The position numbers were made by a program, and so were the translations under genes. From Chryseobacterium viscerum (GTDB taxonomy: Bacteria > Bacteroidota > Bacteroidia > Flavobacteriales > Weeksellaceae): 64,000 nt of DNA. Shown here piece by piece: positions 61,512-64,000 of the stretch; position 1 is the first letter of the stretch; each line of letters starts with the position of its first letter. A model generated the notes under the pieces. It worked only from the letters and a program-made list of their open reading frames with translations, searched no databases and was not told where the DNA came from. Where the stretch lies: the NCBI RefSeq assembly GCF_002899945.2, contig NZ_PPEG02000011.1, forward strand, positions 1-64,000. The letters run 5' to 3'.

Positions 61512-61605
61512 ACTTTTTCGTTAGGTTAAAAAAAAACATTACCACTTATCTGTGCTATTCAAATACTGTGCAATATCATAATAAAATGAAAAAGAATCGT
61601 TGATG

Positions 61606-61635
61606 TAAGATTAATCTTAAGATTAAGTACCTTTG
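61606..61635 (+). promoter_or_regulatory. Overlapping palindromes and -7 of the GAF-kinase gene
   Basis: TAAGATTAATCTTA (61606-61619) and TTAATCTTAAGATTAA (61611-61626) are overlapping perfect palindromes directly before TACCTTTG (61628-61635), so a repressor or dimeric regulator could sit on the -33 region. Confidence 0.6.
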
Positions 61636-61668
61636 CAAACCTAATTTAGATAATTTCGCAAATTAACT

Positions 61669-63194
61669 ATGGCCGATTATAATTCTATGAATGAACAAAA
61701 GAGACTGGAAGCTTTGTACTCTTATGATATTCTCGATACAGATATAGAAAAAGATTTTGATGATCTTACAGCACTGGCCGCAGCGATCTGCGATACCCCA
61801 ATATCTCTGATAAGCTTTGTAGATAAAGACAGACAGTGGTTTAAATCTCACCATGGTCTGGACTCCAGACAAACCGACAGGTGTCATTCTTTTTGTTCAC
61901 ACGCTATAATTGATCCGGACCAATTGATGCAGATAGAAGATGCACAAAATGATATTCGCTTTGCAGATAATCCTTTGGTCACAGGAAGTCCTGACATCCG
62001 ATTTTACGCAGGAATGCCACTTTTGGATAAAGATGGTTTTGCTCTGGGGTCTCTTTGTGTGATCGATCAAAAGCCTAAAATTTTAACCAAAGCTCAGCAG
62101 GAGGCACTTCAAACCGTTGCTGTTCAGGTTATTGATAAATTGCTGTTGAGAAAAAATAACAGAGACCTCATCTTAGCGAATAAGGAGCTGCTTGAAAGTA
62201 ATAAGAAATTAAAGGCAACCGAAGCAAGCTTAAAGAAAGCCATTACGGACCTAACAGAAAGTAAAGATAAGATCCAGAATATACTTGATATTGTAGGAGA
62301 GGGAATTGGTATTACCGATGCTGCAGGAAATATCGTCTACACCAACAAACACAACCGGGAAATTTTCAAGCTGGATGAAACCACTATGCTGACTTTATCC
62401 AATGTCTCTCCGGAATGGAATAATAGGCGAACCGACGGATCAACCCTGCCTCCGGAAGAACATCCTATCTCTGTGGCTATTACTACCGGCGATCCGGTAT
62501 TTGATCATATTTTGTTGATCAGTAACCGGCAGGGTAATTGGTCAGCCATGAATTGCGTAATCCTTTAACAGCCATCAAGGCCTATGTCCATCTGCTGAAC
62601 AGAGCAGCAAAAAAGGACAATGATAATGGTTTAGCGGACAAAATGTCTAAAATAGATAATCAGGTCCAACGGATGGAAAATTTGATCAGTGGATTTCTGG
62701 ATGCGGCACGTCTCGGTGAAGGAAAAATAAACCTTAAGAAATCTCATTTTGATATGGCCGATCTCGTGAAGAGAACGGAACAGGAATGTATGACAATGAT
62801 TACTTCACATAGATTAATTTTCGCACCTGCAGAAATTGCAGTTGTCGAAGCGGATCGAAGTAAGATTGAGCAGGTAATGACCAATTTTATCAATAATGCT
62901 GTGAAATACTCACTTTACGATACCTGCATAACGGTAAACTGTTTCACAAAGGATGGTTTTGCTTATTTTTCTGTAAAGGATCAGGGTATGGGTATTCCGG
63001 CGAAAGATCATCCATTTATTTTCGATCGCTTTTACAGGGTTGAAAGCGATGCAATGAAAAATACCAAAGGATTTGGAATGGGCTTATACATTTGCAAGGA
63101 AATCATCGAAAGACATCATGGACAAATCGGTATGGAAAGTACAGAAGGTAGTGGTAGTACATTTTGGTTCAGATTACCTGTTGCGATCTCTTGA
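61669..63194 (+). pseudogene. GAF-PAS histidine kinase broken by a deletion
   Basis: The first frame (61669-62568) encodes a GAF domain (about 20-155: DLTALAAAICDTPISLISFV, YAGMPLLDKDGFALGSLCVI), a helix linker and the first part of a PAS domain (GITDAAGNIVYTNKHNREIF), then leaves the family at about 62535. The second frame (62538-63194) resumes with MVSHELRNPLTAIKAYV (H-box), the N-box NFINNAVKYS, DQGMGIP and GFGMGLY. The second half of PAS and the dimer linker are lost and the frames differ, so a single deletion broke the gene. The pieces are well preserved, so the event is recent. Confidence 0.85.
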
Positions 63195-63650
63195 TTGCTA
63201 TAGTAAATTTTAAGATTCTGCTATTATTTCTAATAATATGATTAATAGTAGGAAACCGCTAGATATTGATGTAATAATCATTCCTTTCATAAAAACAATG
63301 ATCTATTTTTTTAGGACTTCATTTTACGAGATCTAGGTAGTTCGAGCTAAAAAAAAGAATCACGGCAGAAATGCAAATTCATTAGTTTAAATGAATGCTT
63401 TAGGTCTTGCAGAAGATGTATTTCCACTTTTCGGGCCGATTTATGTATGCATAACGGAGCCATTGACGGACGAAGAGAAAGTAGATATCAAATTTTCAAC
63501 CTTTGAGTCTGACAGCGTACTAAGAATATTTATAGCTTGAGTAAAAATATTGTTTTTGCTGAGCAACTTATCATTTGATAGGAATCGTCGGCGTTCCTAT
63601 TAGATCCGTCGCACTTTTTTAATATGACAAGATTAGATCTAATGGTTCTT
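63195..63650. other. Intergenic with a 49-codon frame
   Basis: A frame from ATG 63391 to TGA 63540 encodes MNALGLAEDVFPLFGPIYV and a short acidic segment; I recognise no family, and there is no clear ribosome-binding site or promoter. The rest holds nothing visible. Confidence 0.3.
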
Positions 63651-64000
63651 TCACATCAAACTTTTAAGTTTCTTTGACAACCTTACGATAAAAACTTCTT
63701 TATCCTTTTTCACCTCTTGGAGCAATTCCTTTCGTTCGGAAGAAATGTCACAATACTTTTCTGCCCACATATTTATTTCAATCATCAGGGGCAAAAGATC
63801 GATGCCCTTTGCAGTAAGTTTATATAAAAACTTGACTTTGCTTTCCGGATGTGAACCTTTGATGATGATTCCGTTATCTTCCAGCATCTGTAGTCGTGAA
63901 GCCAATATATTACTCGCTATTTTTTCTTCCGATTTCTGAAAATCGCCATAGGTACATTGTCCTGCAAACATCAAGTCTCTTACAATCAACAACGACCATT
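63651..64000 (-). CDS. HxlR-family regulator, 5' end outside the window
   Basis: At least 116 residues of an HxlR protein. Reading continues past the edge: the frame before LLIVRDLMFAGQCTYGDFQ is W-S, as in the family's GGKWSLLIVRDL. The winged helix contains SNILASRLQMLEDNGII and KGIDLLPLMIEIN. The Cys-bearing N-terminus is not in the window, so sensing cannot be judged. Confidence 0.85.
   Translation of the reverse strand, partial: WSLLIVRDLMFAGQCTYGDFQKSEEKIASNILASRLQMLEDNGIIIKGSHPESKVKFLYKLTAKGIDLLPLMIEINMWAEKYCDISSERKELLQEVKKDKEVFIVRLSKKLKSLM

Noticed and set aside
1..64000. CRISPR arrays, tRNA or rRNA genes
   Set aside because: No regular repeat-spacer array, cloverleaf-like segment or rRNA core sequence was recognised by eye.

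Overview
The window is AT-rich chromosomal DNA from a flavobacterium, most likely Chryseobacterium or a close relative (Weeksellaceae). This is inferred from a type IX secretion (T9SS) C-terminal domain, many TonB-dependent receptors, DUF5777, DUF3526 and HYC-like small proteins, and promoters with the Bacteroidota -7 element TAnnTTTG rather than TATAAT. No rRNA, tRNA, CRISPR array or prophage was seen. An IS3-type transposase end lies at the left edge and an HxlR gene is cut by the right edge.

Region 1 (1-4.4 kb): an operon on the minus strand (DUF5777 barrel, c-type cytochrome lipoprotein, YceI, ankyrin protein, DOMON-like T9SS cargo) beside a Crp/Fnr regulator, with TGTGA-N6-TCACA boxes 22 nt upstream of the -7 elements. 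Region 2 (4.6-12.2 kb): an NmrA-like reductase, two SnoaL-like proteins, then a partly decayed array of TPR-LuxR regulators and secreted surface proteins. Region 3 (12.2-25.4 kb): a TetR-controlled membrane/rhodanese operon, a rearrangement scar joining two broken genes, a copper-type SCO/YHS cluster with twin small Cys proteins, and HxlR and AraC regulators. Spread over this region are six promoters (OsmC, MATE, cysteine hydrolase, LLM flavoprotein, MBL hydrolase, HAD phosphatase) that share one unusual 36-bp two-part site, always exactly 22 nt upstream of the -7 element.

Region 4 (25.4-31.7 kb): a sulfane-sulfur cluster (Crp/Fnr, TauE/SafE, two YeeE/YedE halves, persulfide dioxygenase-rhodanese, methyltransferase, rhodanese-thioredoxin, TlpA), with a second Crp-type box used twice. 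Region 5 (32-38.4 kb): a TonB receptor with a DUF3526-type ABC exporter. Region 6 (38.9-45.8 kb): a LacI-controlled sugar locus (TonB receptor, alpha-toroid glycosidase, uridine-kinase-like protein, SLC45-like transporter). Region 7 (45.9-52 kb): a DNA-damage cassette (DnaE2-type polymerase, DinB, S24 repressor, AlkB) around one palindromic operator; DinB and AlkB carry sliding-clamp-type motifs.

Region 8 (52-64 kb): AraC plus Fe-alcohol dehydrogenase, an exonuclease VII large-subunit-like protein with a coiled coil and C-terminal membrane anchor, DUF2511, Crp, an esterase/RidA pair, an AraC gene interrupted by one in-frame TGA, an alpha/beta hydrolase, a CheY-like regulator and a GAF-PAS-histidine kinase broken by a deletion. 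The most novel signals are the six-promoter regulon, the membrane-anchored ExoVII-like protein, the Crp-controlled surface redox operon and the decayed regulator/surface-protein array.
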